Positions 8,522 through 16,945 of a DNA stretch of 64,000 nt are shown piece after piece (position 1 is the stretch's first letter; each line of letters begins with the position of its first letter). The notes beneath the pieces are model-generated. The model did not search any database. It had not been told where the DNA came from and was given only the letters and a program-made list of their open reading frames with translations. Origin of the DNA: Swaminathania salitolerans (GTDB lineage: Bacteria; Pseudomonadota; Alphaproteobacteria; Acetobacterales; Acetobacteraceae); NCBI RefSeq assembly GCF_007988945.1, contig NZ_BJVC01000004.1:186001-250000 (forward strand), written 5' to 3'. The position numbers were made by a program, and so were the translations under genes.

Positions 8522-8917
8522 ATGAGCAAGACATGTCAGACCGGACGGGGATGGAAGGCCTTCTGGTTGCTGGCCCTGCTCGCTCTGTCGATCCGTCTCG
8601 GTCTTGTGGGTGCCGATCCGGGGGCGGAGGATGACGATGCCCTGGGCCGGATTGCGGCCCTGTCCGTATTCTGTGCGGGCGACGGGCAGCACGATGTCCC
8701 CGGGCATCATCATCCGGGCTGGGTCCAGGACGATGCCTGTCTGGATGCGGCTGCGCATCAGGGGGACGGAAACCTCCTCTCCTTCGCAAGCCCGACCGGC
8801 GCGGTTCTTTCTCTTCCCGAGGCGCGCACGGCCTGGCGTTTTCCGCCGGTGCGCGGCCCGCCTTTTCACCTGCGTGCGTCCCGTTTTGCCCAGGGGCCGC
8901 CTTTTTCCCTGTCCTGA
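8522..8917 (+). CDS. DUF2946-like secreted, histidine-rich protein
   Basis: This 131-residue protein has an N-terminal hydrophobic segment (about residues 11-28, F-W-L-L-A-L-L-A-L-S-I-R-L-G-L-V), then a polar stretch with the histidine cluster G-H-H-H-P-G-W and two cysteines, and an arginine/proline-rich tail. This pattern, and the position just before a TonB-dependent receptor and a PepSY protein, match DUF2946 proteins, which often sit beside metal (frequently copper) uptake or resistance genes. The start has an AGGA at suitable distance. Metal binding is inferred from the histidines, not shown. The receptor follows 78 bases later, so they are probably co-transcribed. Confidence 0.6.
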   Translation: MSKTCQTGRGWKAFWLLALLALSIRLGLVGADPGAEDDDALGRIAALSVFCAGDGQHDVPGHHHPGWVQDDACLDAAAHQGDGNLLSFASPTGAVLSLPEARTAWRFPPVRGPPFHLRASRFAQGPPFSLS

Positions 8918-8995
8918 AACCGCTCTGCGTTTCCATGCCGGTGTCGTGCGCTCCGGATGGAAGCCGTGTCTTTCTTCGGATCAGGTCTGGGTATC

Positions 8996-11341
8996 ATGTC
9001 CCTTTTCTTTCGCGCCGCCTGTCGCGGCGTGTTGCCTCTCGCGCTGATCGCGGGCGGCTTGCCCGCTTTTGCGGCTTCGTCTCCTCACACCTCTTCTCCC
9101 GCTTCACCCCCCGTCACGGGGCGGAAAGCCAGGAACACATCTCCTCACATTCCGTCAGGCACGGATCGTCTCGTGGAGCGCATCCGTGTACGCGGGGTCG
9201 CGCGCGGGCCGGTGACTCTCTCGCCGGTCGGGCAGACCACCTACAGCGCCGATCGCAAGGATTTTGCCGGTCATGCCGCCCAGAGCGTGGCCGATATGAT
9301 GGCGACCGTGCCGGGGGCGAGTTTCCTGCAAGGCAACGGCCCGCGCGATACCGTGGTCTCGATACGCGGCTCGGGGGCGCGTCAATCCTACGGGCTGCGC
9401 AACCTGCAGGTGTCCGAGGACGGTTTTCCGGTCACCCAGCCCGATGGCACCGCGCGTGCCGATCTGATCGACCCCCATGCCTATGAGGGGGTGGATGTGT
9501 TTCAGGGACCGGCGTCCACGCTTTACGGCAATTACGCCATCAACGGCGCGATCAATTTCCGCACGCGCAGCGGCGCGTCGGTTCACGGGCTCGAACTCGG
9601 CTCGGATTTCGGCAGCTTCGGCATGTTCAACAACTACATGACGCTGGGCACGGGCAACCGGGCATATGATTTCGTGCTTTTCGCCAGCGATGTGCGCGGC
9701 GACGGGTTCATTGCCAACAGCCAGTATGCGACCTCGACGGAAAACATGCGTCTGCGTGTGTCGCTCTCTCCCACAGACCGCCTCGTTCTGAAGTTCATCA
9801 ACAATGTGACCGATGCGTTTCTGCCGCTGCGTCTGTCGCTCGATCAGTATCGCCTCAACCCCTATCAGCGGGGATGTGCCACGGCCACCGGTGCCGCTGC
9901 CGGATGCGGCACGGTCTCGCTCTATCGCAACGGGGCGTACGGCCCGAGGATGGAAGTGACGCCGCAACAGGCCAATCTCGGTCGTTTCGACAGGCGCAGT
10001 ATCGTCGGATTGCGCTGGGAGCACGATTTCACGCCCCGCATGGTCTGGCACACGCAATTTACCTATGACCAGCGCCATATCGACCAGCCGACCTCGACCA
10101 CGGCTTTCGTCGGGCCGTTCAATTCCTACAACGTCCAGACCGATCTGACCCGTCACGACCGGCTCGGCACGACACCGCTCACCAGCTATGTCGCGGCAAA
10201 TTTCAACTACATGGATTACGGCTATCAGGTTTATGCCCTGTTGCCGCAAGCGGGCGCCACGCGCGGCAGCGAGACATCGACCTCCTATGGCCATCAGTGG
10301 AATATCGGCCTTCGTTTTCAGGAAGACTGGCAATTCGCGCCGCAATGGCATCTGGTGATCGGGCTCGGCGGCACGCAATCCGATATCGGGGCGGTGCAGA
10401 CGGTCTATAGCCGCAACGCCACCGCCACGCGGGCGCAGTATGTCACGGCAAACCGGCGCTTCTTCAACCTTGCCCCCGAGGCCTCTGTCGTGTTCACGCC
10501 CGACAAGGTCTGGACCTGGCATGCGCGACTGGGCACGGCCTATGCCACGCCGGGCTATTCGAGTTTCTTCGTCACCCCCCAGGGCAATTACGGTAACAAT
10601 ACGCAACTCAAGAGCCAGAGCAGTCTTGGCATCGATCTCGGAACGCAATGGCACCCGTCGCCCTCGCTGAACGTACAGGCGACGGGGTTTTACGAGTTCT
10701 ACAGAAACGAGCTCGTCAGCCAGTCGGCCGGGGTCAATACCCAGGCGGGCAGCTACACCTTCAACGCGCCTGCCTCGCAGCATCGCGGTGTGGAACTTGC
10801 CGCGACATGGCAGGCCCTTCCGCGAACCCTGCCGGGGACGAAGCTGCGCCTGTCCTATACATACGACAACCAGATCTACACGGATTATACTGAAATCCTG
10901 TCGAACAACACGATGTCCCGCAGCTTTTCGCGCAAGGGCAATCTGATCCCCGGGGTCATGCCGCATTTCCTGAATGCGCGCGTGCTCTACGACCAGCCCT
11001 CGGGAATGCTCGAGGGAGTCGGCGGATTTGCCGAGGTGACGTGGCGCAGTGCCTTTTTCATCGACAATGCCAATCAGCTCAGGGTCCCCGGATACGGTCT
11101 GCTCAATCTCGAAATCCATTACGACCCACCCGCAAGGCTGGGCTGGGTGCATCGTCTGCACAGCTATTTCGAGGTCCAGAATGTCGCCGACAGCCTCTAC
11201 GCTGCGGGGGCGACACCCGTCAGCGACACGCTTCTGGCCGACGGGCAGCAGGCCGGGAAGGGCGTGCTCTCAGGCAAGACCGGCTCTATCTACGCAGGCA
11301 GTCCGCGCGCCTTTTTCGGTGGCGTGCGGGTGCGGTTCTGA
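8996..11341 (+). CDS. TonB-dependent outer-membrane receptor
   Basis: TonB-dependent receptors import metal chelates or other large nutrients across the outer membrane using energy from TonB-ExbBD. From ATG 8996 the protein has 781 residues with a good signal peptide (M-S-L-F-F-R-A-A-C-R then L-P-L-A-L-I-A-G-G-L-P-A-F-A). A 13-residue longer start at 8957 is possible but would displace the signal peptide. The plug domain shows V-S-I-R-G-S-G-A-R-Q-S-Y-G-L-R, D-G-F-P-V-T-Q-P-D-G and V-F-Q-G-P-A-S-T-L-Y-G-N-Y; the barrel ends in an aromatic residue (V-R-V-R-F). The plug looks FecA-like, but the ligand cannot be assigned. It is followed nine bases later by the PepSY gene. Confidence 0.92.
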   Translation: MSLFFRAACRGVLPLALIAGGLPAFAASSPHTSSPASPPVTGRKARNTSPHIPSGTDRLVERIRVRGVARGPVTLSPVGQTTYSADRKDFAGHAAQSVADMMATVPGASFLQGNGPRDTVVSIRGSGARQSYGLRNLQVSEDGFPVTQPDGTARADLIDPHAYEGVDVFQGPASTLYGNYAINGAINFRTRSGASVHGLELGSDFGSFGMFNNYMTLGTGNRAYDFVLFASDVRGDGFIANSQYATSTENMRLRVSLSPTDRLVLKFINNVTDAFLPLRLSLDQYRLNPYQRGCATATGAAAGCGTVSLYRNGAYGPRMEVTPQQANLGRFDRRSIVGLRWEHDFTPRMVWHTQFTYDQRHIDQPTSTTAFVGPFNSYNVQTDLTRHDRLGTTPLTSYVAANFNYMDYGYQVYALLPQAGATRGSETSTSYGHQWNIGLRFQEDWQFAPQWHLVIGLGGTQSDIGAVQTVYSRNATATRAQYVTANRRFFNLAPEASVVFTPDKVWTWHARLGTAYATPGYSSFFVTPQGNYGNNTQLKSQSSLGIDLGTQWHPSPSLNVQATGFYEFYRNELVSQSAGVNTQAGSYTFNAPASQHRGVELAATWQALPRTLPGTKLRLSYTYDNQIYTDYTEILSNNTMSRSFSRKGNLIPGVMPHFLNARVLYDQPSGMLEGVGGFAEVTWRSAFFIDNANQLRVPGYGLLNLEIHYDPPARLGWVHRLHSYFEVQNVADSLYAAGATPVSDTLLADGQQAGKGVLSGKTGSIYAGSPRAFFGGVRVRF

Positions 11342-11350
11342 GGGGCGATC

Positions 11351-12787
11351 ATGACACGGCTTTTCCGCTCTTCGCGCCCAGCCTTTCACCGGCCGGTCTG
11401 GCCCGATCGTGCCATGCTCTGGCGCTGGCATTTCTTCGCCGGGCTCTTCTGTCTGCCTTTCGTCATCGTGCTCTGCGTGACCGGTTCGCTCTATCTGTTC
11501 AAACCGCAGATCGAGACCTGGCTCGACCGCGATATCGATCGTGCGGTTGCGGAAGGGCCGCCGCGAAGCGTGAGCGCCCAGCGCGATGCGGCGCTTTCCG
11601 CTGTTCCGGGCGGGCATTTTCTTGCGCTGGAAATGCCCGCCCGGAAGAGGCAGGCCACGCGTGTTCTGGTGGCGCATGGAGCGGATGTGACGCGTGTCTA
11701 TATCGATCCCGTCACGCTCAGGGTCATGGCCCGACGTGACGAGCAGACACGTTTCGAGCGGCTGGTCTTCCGTCTGCACGGGCAATTGCTGATCGGTAAT
11801 CCGGGTTCCGCGATCATGGAGATGGTCGCGTCATGGACTCTGGTGCTGATCGTGACCGGGCTTATGCTCTGGTGGCCGCGACGCCCGGGTGTCGGCGGGA
11901 CGGTTTTGCCGAGGCTCGGTGCAAAAGGCCGCGTGTTCTGGCGCGATCTCCATGCTGTCGGGGGGATGTGGATCTCGCTCGCGCTCATCCTGTTTCTTGT
12001 GTCGGGGCTTCCCTGGTCCTTCGTCTGGGGTTCGAGCTTTTCGGCGGTGGAGCGCCGTATAGGCAGGCTGGTATCCGTACAGGACTGGGAGATCGGGGCG
12101 GTTCCCATCGCCGCGACGCTCTCGGGCCATGCCACCATGCCCGGCATGGATATGGAAGCCGGCGCGCAACCGGCACTGCCCCGACCGGCGATATCCCGGC
12201 CGGCGATATCCCGATCGGTAATATCCCGGGCCGCAATATCCAGGGCGGAGATGTCAGGGGCGGCGATGCGTCCGGAGGGGCTGGATGCGGTCTATGAGAC
12301 CGCGCGCCACCTTGCTTTCCCGGCCCCGGTGCTCGTGACCCCGCCCGTCGGGGAAGGAGAGGCATGGCATATACGCTCCGATACCCAGAACCGCCCGGAG
12401 CGGATCGAGGCCAGCGTAACGGCACAGGGACAGGTCATCCATATCACCCGTTTTGCCGAAAAGAGCCTGACCGATCGTCTGATCGGTTATGGTGTCGCCT
12501 TTCATGAGGGACATCTGTTCGGGGTTCTGAATCTCTTCCTGAACCTGTGTGTCGCGCTTTTGCTCACCCTCGCCAGCATGGCGGCGCTCATGCTGTGGCT
12601 CAGACGCCGTCGCCCCGGACATCTCGATGCCCCCGGCGCCTCGCCGCGTCGCATAGGCTGGGGCGCGCTGGCCGTCATGGGGGTCATGGGGGGTCTCCTG
12701 CCCGAGCTCGGCATATCGCTGCTGCTGCTCGCACTGGCAGGCCGGTTCCTGGGGCCGCGTTTTTCAGCGCTTCGCCAGAAAGGGTAA
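11351..12787 (+). CDS. PepSY-associated membrane protein (metal/siderophore reductase-like)
   Basis: PepSY_TM proteins beside TonB receptors are inner-membrane proteins, some of which act in ferric-siderophore reduction or metal import. The 478-residue protein has the family layout: a first helix after W-R-W-H-F-F-A-G-L, a PepSY domain, then V-A-S-W-T-L-V-L-I-V-T-G-L-M-L-W-W-P-R, a third helix at L-H-A-V-G-G-M-W-I-S-L, a periplasmic loop, and two C-terminal helices. The loop contains a methionine-rich T-M-P-G-M-D-M and an in-frame five-residue repeat array (PAISR type). Its last 24 bases overlap the convergent SCO gene. The Met/His-rich character of the cluster suggests copper or iron, which is an inference. 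Confidence 0.85.
   Translation: MTRLFRSSRPAFHRPVWPDRAMLWRWHFFAGLFCLPFVIVLCVTGSLYLFKPQIETWLDRDIDRAVAEGPPRSVSAQRDAALSAVPGGHFLALEMPARKRQATRVLVAHGADVTRVYIDPVTLRVMARRDEQTRFERLVFRLHGQLLIGNPGSAIMEMVASWTLVLIVTGLMLWWPRRPGVGGTVLPRLGAKGRVFWRDLHAVGGMWISLALILFLVSGLPWSFVWGSSFSAVERRIGRLVSVQDWEIGAVPIAATLSGHATMPGMDMEAGAQPALPRPAISRPAISRSVISRAAISRAEMSGAAMRPEGLDAVYETARHLAFPAPVLVTPPVGEGEAWHIRSDTQNRPERIEASVTAQGQVIHITRFAEKSLTDRLIGYGVAFHEGHLFGVLNLFLNLCVALLLTLASMAALMLWLRRRRPGHLDAPGASPRRIGWGALAVMGVMGGLLPELGISLLLLALAGRFLGPRFSALRQKG
12186..12260 (+). repeat. Five imperfect 15-bp tandem units in the PepSY gene
   Basis: The unit CGGCGATATCCCGGC (12186-12200) is followed by four copies with one to several changes. In frame they encode PAISR, PAISR, SVISR, AAISR, AEMSG within the large periplasmic loop, just after the methionine-rich motif. 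The flanking protein on either side has no repeats. Confidence 0.9.
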
Positions 12788-13420
12788 GAGACGACGCGCC
12801 ACGGTGGCGGGGCTGGAATCGGCGGGGAGGATGGCCTGAAGACGGTTCTGGCCATCCATCAGATACAGCACCGAGGAATGATCGATCCGATACGCGCTGC
12901 TCGCGTCATCGCCCGACGGATCGGTCGTGATATGGGACGTCACGTGAAAGGCCTGCGCCACGGCCCGTATCTGCGATGCCGTGCCGGTGAGGCCGACGAT
13001 CGCGGGAGAAAAACGCCTGGCATAGAGTCCGACATCGTCCGGACGGTCCCGCTCCGGGTCCAGCGTGATGAAGAGCGGCACGGGACGCTGCCTGTCGGGC
13101 GGGAGCAGGGTATAGGCCTGCGCCACGGTCGCAAGCGTCAGCGGGCAGACATCGAGGCAATGGGTATAGCCGAAATAGATGAGCGTCTGCCGCCCGGCGA
13201 AACGCGCCTGTGTGACCGGGCGATTCGTGCTGTCGATGAGGCTGTAGGCACCGCCGATCTGCGTTTCATGCCTGTGGCCGAACAGGGTCCGGAACCCGAT
13301 GGCGCCCGCGAACAGGCCGATAATGACGAGTGTGGGCACGGCCCACAGACGCAACGCCGCGCGTCGCGATCCGTGATGTGCCGAACGGGAGGGGCCGGGA
13401 ACGAAGCGTTTTCGAGCCAT
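12764..13420 (-). CDS. SCO1/SenC-family copper/redox protein
   Basis: SCO proteins are membrane-anchored thioredoxin-fold copper chaperones, best known for loading the CuA site of cytochrome c oxidase. From ATG 13420 (M-A-R-K-R-F-V, with a GGGAG Shine-Dalgarno) the protein has 218 residues: one membrane helix at about 24-44, then the copper motif T-H-C-L-D-V-C-P with C88 and C92, and a later conserved histidine in Y-R-I-D-H-S-S-V. It is convergent with and overlaps the PepSY gene, so it is not in that operon, but the proximity suggests shared metal or redox function. Many acetic acid bacteria rely on quinol oxidases without CuA, so its target may not be a CuA oxidase. Confidence 0.88.
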   Translation of the reverse strand: MARKRFVPGPSRSAHHGSRRAALRLWAVPTLVIIGLFAGAIGFRTLFGHRHETQIGGAYSLIDSTNRPVTQARFAGRQTLIYFGYTHCLDVCPLTLATVAQAYTLLPPDRQRPVPLFITLDPERDRPDDVGLYARRFSPAIVGLTGTASQIRAVAQAFHVTSHITTDPSGDDASSAYRIDHSSVLYLMDGQNRLQAILPADSSPATVARRLLPFLAKR

Positions 13421-13441
13421 GCGCGTCTCCCTCGTGGAAGA

Positions 13442-13524
13442 GGCGGGGGCCTGCCCCGCTCCCCCTTTCTGACCCTGCAAAAGGGTTTTCCGGCGGTCAG
13501 CAGGGCGAAGCCCTGCGTCCCCCT
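13442..13524. repeat. REP-like palindromic intergenic element
   Basis: Between the SCO gene and ahcY lie nested inverted repeats: GGGGCctgCCCC-type at 13445, ACCC/GGGT around 13472, and GCAGGGC-ttc-GCCCTGC (minus-strand reading) at about 13500-13516. The wording resembles the palindromic element after rho (53461-53585). It directly follows the ahcY stop and could also aid transcript ending, but no T-run follows. Confidence 0.55.
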
Positions 13525-13528
13525 TGTC

Positions 13529-14818
13529 TCAGTAGCGGTATTCTTCGTGCTTGAACGGACCGGCAACCGGCACGCCGATATAATCGGCCTGCTTGTCGCT
13601 CATCTTGCTCAGCTCGGCGCCGACCTTGGCGAGATGCAGCGCGGCCACCTTCTCGTCCAGCTTCTTCGGCAGGGTATAGACCTTGGTCTCGTACTGGCCC
13701 GGTTTTGCCGTCCAGAGTTCGATCTGTGCCAGGGTCTGGTTGGTGAAGGACGCCGACATCACGAAAGAAGGGTGACCCGTGGCGTTACCGAGATTCACGA
13801 GACGGCCTTCGGACAGCAGGATGATGCGCTTGCCGTCGGGGAACTCGATTTCGTCCACCTGCGGCTTGATGTTGTCCCACTTGTAGTTGCGCAGGGCCTC
13901 GACCTGGATTTCACTGTCGAAATGCCCGATATTGCACACGATCGCGCGGTGCTTCATCTCGCGCATATGCTCGACGGTGATGATGTCGACATTGCCCGTG
14001 CAGGTCACGAAGATGTCGCCACGCGGCGCAGCGGCTTCCATCGTCACGACCTCATAGCCTTCCATCGCGGCCTGAAGGGCGCAGATCGGATCGACTTCGG
14101 TCACGAGCACGCGGCAGCCTGCATTGCGCAGCGAGGCGGCCGAGCCCTTGCCCACATCGCCATAACCGGCAACCACGGCAACCTTGCCAGCCATCATGAC
14201 GTCTGTGCCACGGCGAATCGCGTCCACCAGGCTCTCGCGGCAGCCATAGAGATTGTCGAATTTCGACTTGGTGACGCTGTCGTTCACGTTGATGGCCGGA
14301 ACCTTCAGCGTGCCCTTCTTGGCCATTTCCCACAGACGATGCACGCCCGTGGTCGTCTCTTCGGACAGGCCGCGCACGTCGTTCAGCATCTCGGGATACT
14401 TGTCGTGCATGAGCACGGTCAGGTCGCCGCCGTCATCGAGGATCATGTTCGGCGTCCAGCCATCGGGCCCCTTGATGGTCTGCTCGATGCACCACCAGAA
14501 TTCCTCCTCGCTCAGGCCCTTCCAGGCGAAAACCGGCACGCCGGTCGCGGCGATGGCGGCAGCAGCCTGGTCCTGGGTCGAGAAGATGTTGCAGGACGAC
14601 CAGCGCACGGTCGCGCCGAGAGCCGTCAGCGTCTCGATCAGCACGGCGGTCTGGATGGTCATGTGCAGACAGCCCGCAATGCGCGCACCCTTGAGCGGCT
14701 GGCTGGCGCCGTATTCCTCGCGGAGCGCCATCAGGCCGGGCATTTCGCCTTCGGCAATGGAAATTTCCTTGCGGCCCCATTCGGCGAGGGAAATGTCGCG
14801 CACCTTGTAATCGGTCAT
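13529..14818 (-). CDS. ahcY: S-adenosyl-L-homocysteine hydrolase
   Basis: AhcY is the cytosolic NAD-dependent enzyme that splits S-adenosylhomocysteine into adenosine and homocysteine, removing the inhibitory product of methylation reactions. The start is set at ATG 14818 ([12 protein letters not shown]), with AAGGG upstream; this gives 429 residues, the normal bacterial length. Signature segments are visible: [16 protein letters not shown], the NAD site [13 protein letters not shown], and the C-terminal K-H-E-E-Y-R-Y. Sequence conservation is very high. It is a single gene preceded by a terminator for the upstream secreted-protein gene. I saw no riboswitch fold in the 70-base leader. Confidence 0.98.
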   Translation of the reverse strand: MTDYKVRDISLAEWGRKEISIAEGEMPGLMALREEYGASQPLKGARIAGCLHMTIQTAVLIETLTALGATVRWSSCNIFSTQDQAAAAIAATGVPVFAWKGLSEEEFWWCIEQTIKGPDGWTPNMILDDGGDLTVLMHDKYPEMLNDVRGLSEETTTGVHRLWEMAKKGTLKVPAINVNDSVTKSKFDNLYGCRESLVDAIRRGTDVMMAGKVAVVAGYGDVGKGSAASLRNAGCRVLVTEVDPICALQAAMEGYEVVTMEAAAPRGDIFVTCTGNVDIITVEHMREMKHRAIVCNIGHFDSEIQVEALRNYKWDNIKPQVDEIEFPDGKRIILLSEGRLVNLGNATGHPSFVMSASFTNQTLAQIELWTAKPGQYETKVYTLPKKLDEKVAALHLAKVGAELSKMSDKQADYIGVPVAGPFKHEEYRY

Positions 14819-14889
14819 TCTGAAACCCTTGTCTTTCTGATGATGGGGCAACGGTATAAAGCGAGTTCGGTCGTTCGGCCAGCGCGCAA

Positions 14890-14921
14890 GAAAAAACGCC
14901 CGTCCTTGCGGAGCGGGCGTT
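14890..14921 (-). terminator. Rho-independent terminator after the His-rich protein gene
   Basis: Read on the minus strand, AACGCCCG pairs with CGGGCGTT around a short loop and is followed by TTTTTTCTT. It lies between the 14947-15327 gene and the ahcY start, so it ends the former and isolates ahcY. Confidence 0.85.
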
Positions 14922-14946
14922 CGGGTCGGAACCCGGAGCCGGAGCC

Positions 14947-15327
14947 TCAGTTCGGATCGGCGTGACCGGCGGTGCTCATCCGGTGATGATGCTTGTGCCC
15001 GGATTTGTGACCCGTCTTGTGATCATGGGCCGGAGAAGAGATGGGCAGCTTGTCGGAGCTGCGACCCGTCTTGTCCATGTCCGTCGGCGGTGCCTTGGGC
15101 GCGCTCGGATCGGGCTGCTCCTGCCTCTGGTTCTGGAATGTCCTGTTTTCCTCGGTCGGATTATGGACCTTGTAGGAATTGGCCTTCATCTGTTCGGCCT
15201 GTTCCGGGGTCGGAGCGGTCGTGCTTTCTGCCGAGGTCGTCGCCTGGGCCAGTGCAGCGGCAGGCACGGCGAGCGGGGCCGAAAGCAGAGCGGTGGCCGC
15301 GAGGAATACTTTGAGACGTTGTTTCAT
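14947..15327 (-). CDS. Secreted low-complexity, histidine-rich hypothetical protein
   Basis: The 126-residue product has a clear signal peptide ([15 protein letters not shown], cleavage probably after A-L-A). The mature part is hydrophilic and probably disordered, with many Q, P, T and K residues. The last 30 residues hold nine or so histidines (for example [16 protein letters not shown]). Such tails can bind transition metals, but this is inference. The start has AGGAG upstream. The gene has its own terminator, so it is a single transcription unit. I do not recognise a family. Confidence 0.75.
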   Translation of the reverse strand: MKQRLKVFLAATALLSAPLAVPAAALAQATTSAESTTAPTPEQAEQMKANSYKVHNPTEENRTFQNQRQEQPDPSAPKAPPTDMDKTGRSSDKLPISSPAHDHKTGHKSGHKHHHRMSTAGHADPN

Positions 15328-15590
15328 GACAGGCTCCTGTCTGTGACTGGAGAGAACTGGACCCGGATGGGAAAGGCAATCCGTTGCGATTGCCTCCCCG
15401 GCGATACGGGATATTTCCGTTTTTCCGGGTACGGGGACGAACTGGTAACAAACCGGCAGCGTTCAAGTTTCCTTGCCGCCGGATTAAGCCTGGTTTTTGT
15501 AGGGAAACCGGTTGCCTGACCGGAGCGCCCATGCGAGAGAGCGGGCGGCAATGCCCTGACCGTACCCGAACCGTCACGATGGAGGATGGC

Positions 15591-16676
15591 ATGTCCAGCA
15601 CACGCACGCAGCTGCCTTTCTCGGTCGTCGGCGGTCAGGATACCAGGCCGTCATCCGTCCTGCCCCATGGGATCGCCAACGGTCTCGTCTGGGCCATCAG
15701 GGCCCGCCCGGGCGAGGACCCGGTGCCGCTCGAGCCGGAGGAGATCGAAAGCCTCCTCAACGATCGCACGCCACCCTCGAATTATCCCAAGCCGAGCGAG
15801 AGCTGGGCATGGATGCATTTCGATACCGTGCACAGCTCGGCGCGCCAGCATGTCGCGACCTTGCCGTGCCTGCCGGAAGATGTCAGCGCGATGCTGGCCG
15901 AGACCGAATACGGAGTCATGCTCGAGGCGCTTCCCGGTCTGGTCTGGGGGGCGCTGCCCGCCTTCGACGATGCGGTCAGCGAGGAGGACCGGGAGATCTG
16001 CGCGTGGCGCTTTGCCATGCGTCCCGATCTTCTGATCACCACGCGGCGCAACCCCATTCCGGTGCTGGGCGTCGCCTATCGCAGCCTCCGGGCTGACTCG
16101 GTACCCCATAGCCCCGCCGGTGTGATCGATCGCGCCCTGCGCGAGTTTACCGGCAGTGTGCGCCGGCAGATCAACAAGCTCGATGACGAACTCGATCGTG
16201 CGGAGGATGCGCTTCTTCTGATCGACCGACGCACCGATCTCGGTCATCTGGGCGGTATCGTCGGAAAAGGGCGGCGACGCGCCACCGAGCTCAGGCGCGT
16301 CGTCACGCCCATCGACCGCGTGCTTCGCGACGAGGATCTCGAACTGCCGGAATGGGCCGAGGACGAGCTGCGCGACCGGACCGAACGTCAGGTCCATGCG
16401 GCGCTGGACGACATGATCGCCCTGCTCGACCGTGCGCGCTCCCTTCAGGACGAGCTCGGGTCCTCCCAGGCGGAAGAGACGAACCGGCGCCTCTATATCC
16501 TGACCGCCGCAACCATTCTCATGTTCCCCGCGACGCTTGTGACCGGTTTCTTCGGCATGAATACAGGCGGAATGTATCTGGCGAGCGGGGAATACGGCAC
16601 CATAGAAGCGGGTCTGGTCTGTTTCATCGCGATGATCCTGACCTGGGTGTTTCTCAAGCTGGCCCGGTTGCTCTGA
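15591..16676 (+). CDS. CorA/ZntB-family divalent cation transporter
   Basis: CorA-superfamily proteins form pentameric inner-membrane channels for Mg2+, Co2+ or Zn2+. From ATG 15591 (GGAGG five bases upstream) the protein has 361 residues: a long cytoplasmic domain and two C-terminal helices, the first ending in the family motif F-F-G-M-N-T-G-G. The soluble part, with N-G-L-V-W-A-I near the start and W-M-H-F-D near residue 68, looks more ZntB-like than CorA-like. A true CorA-type protein is encoded at 50292. The stop codon lies inside the first unit of a 14-bp tandem array. Ion and direction of transport cannot be decided from sequence. Confidence 0.88.
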   Translation: MSSTRTQLPFSVVGGQDTRPSSVLPHGIANGLVWAIRARPGEDPVPLEPEEIESLLNDRTPPSNYPKPSESWAWMHFDTVHSSARQHVATLPCLPEDVSAMLAETEYGVMLEALPGLVWGALPAFDDAVSEEDREICAWRFAMRPDLLITTRRNPIPVLGVAYRSLRADSVPHSPAGVIDRALREFTGSVRRQINKLDDELDRAEDALLLIDRRTDLGHLGGIVGKGRRRATELRRVVTPIDRVLRDEDLELPEWAEDELRDRTERQVHAALDDMIALLDRARSLQDELGSSQAEETNRRLYILTAATILMFPATLVTGFFGMNTGGMYLASGEYGTIEAGLVCFIAMILTWVFLKLARLL

Positions 16677-16755
16677 TCCGACTGCCCTGATCCGACTGCC
16701 CTGATCCGACCGCCCTGATCCGACCGCCCTGATCCGACCGCCCTGATCCGGCGGC
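16673..16755 (+). repeat. 14-bp tandem array containing a stop codon
   Basis: The unit CTGATCCGACTGCC occurs at 16673 and 16687, then CTGATCCGACCGCC at 16701, 16715 and 16729, and a partial copy at 16743. The TGA in the first unit (16674-16676) ends the CorA/ZntB-type gene. As the unit is 14 bp, the copies carry TGA in different phases. The region beyond has no gene on the plus strand. Confidence 0.92.
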
Positions 16756-16900
16756 TCCGATACGATGGTTCCTGTCCGGCCGGTCTGATCCGGTTGTGGC
16801 CTGCGTCTGCGGGAGCACCGTCCGTCCGGACCAGATCCGCCCCGCTTATGGGCGCGGCGTCTTGGGGCGCGCCTTCCGGTCACGCCCGATGAAGGTAGCG

Positions 16901-16945
16901 GATGTCCCCGGTTCCGATGTCACGGGTCCCGATGTCACCGGTGCG
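16901..16945 (+). repeat. Three 15-bp tandem units at the 3' end of trhO
   Basis: Units gatgtccccggttcc, gatgtcacgggtccc and gatgtcaccggtgcg follow each other directly. The last one overlaps the trhO stop region, so the array sits on the boundary between coding and non-coding DNA. Confidence 0.8.

Noticed and set aside
9155-11161. Minus-strand frame of about 668 codons opposite the TonB receptor
   Set aside because: Composition is that of an antisense shadow; the plus strand encodes a clear receptor.
12944-12959. CACGTGAAA core resembling half of a parS site
   Set aside because: Only the core and one arm fit; at least six of 16 positions differ from the consensus and the palindrome is broken.
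14819-14889. Possible SAM/SAH riboswitch before ahcY
   Set aside because: The leader is only about 70 bases and shows none of the conserved stems I know for SAH or SAM classes; a terminator for the upstream gene takes up the rest.
12878-14965. Plus-strand frame of about 695 codons opposite the SCO gene and ahcY
   Set aside because: It runs through two well-identified minus-strand genes and has no family features.
16673-16755. CRISPR array
   Set aside because: The 14-bp units are directly adjacent without spacers and no cas genes are present.
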